A stretch of 64,000 nucleotides of DNA from Methylobacterium sp. UNC378MF (lineage in GTDB: Bacteria > Pseudomonadota > Alphaproteobacteria > Rhizobiales > Beijerinckiaceae), in NCBI RefSeq assembly GCF_900103195.1, contig NZ_FMWU01000007.1, positions 1 through 64,000 of the forward strand, in the 5' to 3' direction. Every line of letters begins with the position of its first letter. Positions within the stretch are counted from its first letter, which is position 1. Position numbers and translations under genes: made by a program. This document shows, piece by piece, positions 61,626 through 64,000 of this stretch. The notes under the pieces are model-generated. The model made no database searches and had not been told where the DNA came from. It worked only from the letters and a program-made list of their open reading frames with translations.

Positions 61626-61975
61626 GGGGGACCCTCCGAGGGGATGGGGACGGCCCGGCACGAACCGTCAGAGAGGAAGGCGACGAAGGCGGCCGCCGCG
61701 ATGGGCGTGCCGTCGGGGAGAAGAAAGGCGGCGGCGACGTACGGGTTGAAATGGACCCGCTGCGCGCTGTCGGTGACAGGCCTGGATTCGGTGAGGGCGC
61801 CCCGGGCGTAGGCGACGACCTCGCGCTGGCCGCGCCGCCTGATGCGGGCGACGCCGGCGGCGCTGACGACGAACCGGACGTCCCTGAGCGCGAGGGCGGA
61901 GACGTACCCGACGACGCGGCCGGCCTCGCGGATCGACCAAGTGCGTCGGACTAGATGCCAGTGGATGTCTAACAC
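61595..61975 (-). CDS. Hypothetical protein of the AAA+ operon
   Basis: 126 aa from GTG 61975, which overlaps the upstream TAG; ATG 62002 is an alternative. Pattern: HWHLVRRTWSIREAGRVVGY, ALALRDVRFVVSAAGVARIR and ARGALTESRPVTDSAQRVHF then NPYVAAAFLLPDGTPI. The start resembles proteins I associate with mobile elements in this group, from memory only. Unrecognised function. Confidence 0.55.
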   Translation of the reverse strand: MLDIHWHLVRRTWSIREAGRVVGYVSALALRDVRFVVSAAGVARIRRRGQREVVAYARGALTESRPVTDSAQRVHFNPYVAAAFLLPDGTPIAAAAFVAFLSDGSCRAVPIPSEGPPCVSWPPSPC

Positions 61976-62190
61976 GGCGCGGCCGGCAGCGGCGGCAGGC
62001 AAAGCGCGACGGCCTCGACCTCAAGCGACATGCGCAGGGCGTCCTCGGCCGAGAGGCGGCCCGCCGCCGCCAGGGCGACGACGCGCTCGACGCGTAGGCC
62101 CGCCGCGACCGCGAGAAGCCCGCATGACCGCCGCGTCGACCACGCCAGCCGGATGCGGCGGAGGACGGCTTGGGGGTTGTCATTCGACAT
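61969..62190 (-). CDS. Small hypothetical protein of the AAA+ operon
   Basis: 73 aa from ATG 62190 (a second ATG at 62199). It begins MSNDNPQAVLRRIRLAWSTR and continues GLLAVAAGLRVERVVALAAA and RLSAEDALRMSLEVEAVAL, helical and possibly HTH-like. It overlaps the neighbouring frames on both sides. Unrecognised. Confidence 0.5.
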   Translation of the reverse strand: MSNDNPQAVLRRIRLAWSTRRSCGLLAVAAGLRVERVVALAAAGRLSAEDALRMSLEVEAVALCLPPLPAAPC

Positions 62191-62416
62191 CAAGCACACC
62201 CCGCTCAGCCATGCTGACGACCTGCGCGGCGCGACGGGCGGCCTCGTGGGGCAGCAAGCCGCCCTGACGGGTCTTGGCCTGCAGGTCGTACAGGCGGCCC
62301 CGCGCTGTCACGGCCATCGCCGGCGTCACCCGCCCGGCCTGCTCGGCCGAGGCGACCTGCTCCAGGAAAAGCTCCACGATGGGGCTGCCGACGGGGACGA
62401 TGGTGGGCGCATCCAT
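62180..62416 (-). CDS. Small hypothetical protein of the AAA+ operon
   Basis: 78 aa: MDAPTIVPVGSPIVELFLEQ, VASAEQAGRVTPAMAVTARG and RLYDLQAKTRQGGLLPHEAA. Helical, without membrane segments. It begins 11 bp after the AAA+ gene's stop and overlaps the next gene by 11 bp. GGGGGG stands upstream. Unrecognised. Confidence 0.5.
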   Translation of the reverse strand: MDAPTIVPVGSPIVELFLEQVASAEQAGRVTPAMAVTARGRLYDLQAKTRQGGLLPHEAARRAAQVVSMAERGVLDVE

Positions 62417-62427
62417 GGTCACCCCCC

Positions 62428-64000
62428 CTAGTTCGCCGGGCCGGCATGGCGGCCGTCCAGGGCGCACTCGCAGAGCGCCTGCAGGGTCCGGACGGAACCA
62501 CCGCGCCAGTGCTCCGCGACGAGATCGAGTTCACCGGGCGTCAGGTCGGGCAGCCACCGGTCATCGAGGCCCCGCTCGCGACGTAGCTCGGCGACGAGAC
62601 CGCGGGCGAGCACGGGCAGGGAGGCGAGCGTCGGCACGGGCATGTCCACGACCCGGAATCGGCTCAGCAACGCCGGATCGAGGCCTTCCGTGGAATTCGC
62701 CGTGGCGATGTACGAGACACCCGACAGGTCAGTGGCGCACTCCAGGTACGGGTCGTGGTAGGCGCGGGCGGTCTCGGGCTCGGCGAGGGCGAGGATGCCG
62801 TCCGTGAGGCGGCCGTTATCGAGCCGCGTGCCAGCCCGGGAGATCTCGTCGACCACCACGAGGACGCTGGCGAACCCGTGCCGCTTCACCGCCTGCAGCG
62901 GCACGCAGGCCCGGCCGGTCGACCATTGCCGCGACGTGCCGATGAAGCTGCCGTCCGCTACGCTGGCGGCGCCGTAGACGGTCACCGCCAGCCCGAGCTC
63001 CTCGCCGAGCCGGCGCGCCAGCCGCGACTTGCCGGTGCCGGGTCCGCCTCGCAGGAGGAGCGGGGGTAGGCGCACGTAGGGACGCCCGGCGAGGGACGCG
63101 AGGATGCTGGTGATGATCTGCGCGGCATCGGGGAACTCGCCCGCCAGGACGCGCTGCACGCGCGCGAGATCGGGCACGGGGACGAGGGGCAGCCGCTTCC
63201 CGGCGATGGGGGCGAACTCAATGCGCGGGTTCGAGGCGCTCGTCGTCTTGCTCTCGCCGTCCTTGGCGCTCCCCGGCAAATGCGAGACCGACGCGAGCAC
63301 GACGAGCCCGGGGCCCTCGGGCTCCGGAGCCGGCCGCTCGGCCTCGGCGGCCTGCTTCCGGAGCGCAGCGAGCACCGTCATGGGCTTGGGCCGCTCCTGG
63401 ATGGCCTCCGCCACGGCTTCGCGGATGCTGCCGCGCATCTGCGCGACGGCTTCCAGGATGGCCTGCTGACCGCGCTCTCGCCACTGAGCGAGGACGTCGA
63501 CGAGGTCCTCGCCACCGGGAATCGGCCTCGGGCTGTACGCGCCCTCGTCCAGCTCGGCACCGGTCGCCGCTGCCAGGATCTCGGCCTGCCCCTCGCCGGG
63601 GCGCCGGGCATACGCCCAGCAGACGCCCACGACTTCGCCGACGGCGGACTGCTCGCCCATCATCAGGAGATGATGTGCCATCCGCCACCGGAGCTCGTCG
63701 AGCGGGCACGGTAGGCCGTGCTGCCAGTCGAAATCGATGTCGATGGCCGGCCGCTGGTCAAGCAGTCGCCGAAGCTCGGTCCAGGAGCACAGGACGTTTG
63801 TGTGGAATACCCGAAGGTCCAACCTGCTGTGGCCGCGCTTGTTGTCGAGCATCCTCGCGCTGGTAGTCCAGATGCCGCGTAGGATTTCGGCCATCGTACG
63901 TGAGCCGCCGACCGATTCGATCAACCCGTCCCGGTCGTCGACGATGAGGTCCGACCATGTATTGCCGAGAATGCAGTACAGGTCGCGGTAGACCGAGCCG
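62428..64000 (-). CDS. AAA+ ATPase of an accessory operon (5' end outside the window)
   Basis: The frame is open to the right edge: residues upstream of the TTG at 63924 (SVYRDLYCILGNTWSDLIVD) are coding-like, so the start lies beyond 64000. The visible 523 residues end with an AAA+ domain. It has Walker A RGGPGTGKSRLARRLGEELG, Walker B SVLVVVDEISRAG (Glu present), sensor 1 SYIATANSTEG and an arginine-finger-like DPALLSRFRVVDMP. It resembles MoxR/Lon-type AAA modules. The N-terminal part is unrecognised. The four small genes downstream overlap or nearly abut it, forming one operon. A role in a mobile-element or defence system is possible, not shown. Confidence 0.75.
   Translation of the reverse strand, partial: GSVYRDLYCILGNTWSDLIVDDRDGLIESVGGSRTMAEILRGIWTTSARMLDNKRGHSRLDLRVFHTNVLCSWTELRRLLDQRPAIDIDFDWQHGLPCPLDELRWRMAHHLLMMGEQSAVGEVVGVCWAYARRPGEGQAEILAAATGAELDEGAYSPRPIPGGEDLVDVLAQWRERGQQAILEAVAQMRGSIREAVAEAIQERPKPMTVLAALRKQAAEAERPAPEPEGPGLVVLASVSHLPGSAKDGESKTTSASNPRIEFAPIAGKRLPLVPVPDLARVQRVLAGEFPDAAQIITSILASLAGRPYVRLPPLLLRGGPGTGKSRLARRLGEELGLAVTVYGAASVADGSFIGTSRQWSTGRACVPLQAVKRHGFASVLVVVDEISRAGTRLDNGRLTDGILALAEPETARAYHDPYLECATDLSGVSYIATANSTEGLDPALLSRFRVVDMPVPTLASLPVLARGLVAELRRERGLDDRWLPDLTPGELDLVAEHWRGGSVRTLQALCECALDGRHAGPAN

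Noticed and set aside
1..64000. CRISPR arrays, tRNA or rRNA genes
   Set aside because: No regularly spaced identical repeats with unique spacers and no tRNA cloverleaf or rRNA signature was seen on either strand. The five palindromes at 54 kb are too diverged and the intervals too long for CRISPR.

Overview
The window is high-GC DNA, roughly two thirds G+C by eye, with alphaproteobacterial gene families: an EcfG-type sigma factor, TadG-like, DUF421, a MHYT hybrid kinase and a PaoABC aldehyde oxidase. Small hypothetical proteins and insertion sequences of the kind carried by Methylobacteriaceae point to a Methylobacterium-like organism. This assignment is inference from gene content. Many decayed genes, two insertion sequences and phage- or plasmid-type genes suggest an accessory chromosomal region or a megaplasmid.

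Layout. 1-1.2 kb: truncated IS3 element cutting a small gene. 1.4-12.9 kb: envelope and efflux block. It holds three COG4705-type membrane proteins, a two-component system, an RND pump with its adaptor, two further membrane proteins and a divergent RpiR regulator with two palindromic operators. 13-18.2 kb: small stress or envelope genes (DUF421 pair, SDR, iron-permease-like, ZntB/CorA) plus remnants of an adenylate cyclase and an amine oxidase. 18.5-31.1 kb: signalling block. It holds a MHYT hybrid kinase, a TadG-like protein, an EcfG-like sigma factor with a NepR-like N-terminus, an OmpR-type two-component pair, a Crp/Fnr regulator, a LuxR-type regulator and several small orphans separated by dispersed repeats. 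31.6-38.3 kb: amine oxidase, ArsR regulator, ABM protein, EamA and MFS exporters, HxlR and TetR regulators. 38.4-44.9 kb: second RND pump and adaptor under TetR, a PEP-mutase-like enzyme, a DUF1993 gene with a premature stop, and an SDR/SMP-30 chimera. 45-52.9 kb: aldo/keto reductase with LysR, then a LysR divergent from a PaoABC-like molybdenum oxidase operon and a RibD/DHFR-like reductase.

53-64 kb is the most mobile part. It holds a decayed ABC-transporter binding protein and a small HTH-like protein. Next comes an array of five 18-bp palindromes at 54-66 bp spacing between convergent genes. A 711-aa unrecognised protein and an IS5 element with a CTAG duplication follow. A phage Rha domain is fused to a transketolase C-terminus, next to a threonate-dehydrogenase-like gene and a broken TRAP permease gene. 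A Tad2/DUF2829-like protein comes next, then a tightly overlapping operon of small proteins behind a large AAA+ ATPase that runs off the right edge.

The recurring theme is regulated export and envelope stress: two RND pumps, two other exporters, and a local regulator divergent from most of the transport or enzyme operons. Alongside it, several deletion junctions have made chimeric or truncated genes. The best candidates for something undescribed are the phased palindrome array beside the 711-aa protein, the NepR-sigma fusion, and the AAA+ operon at the right end.
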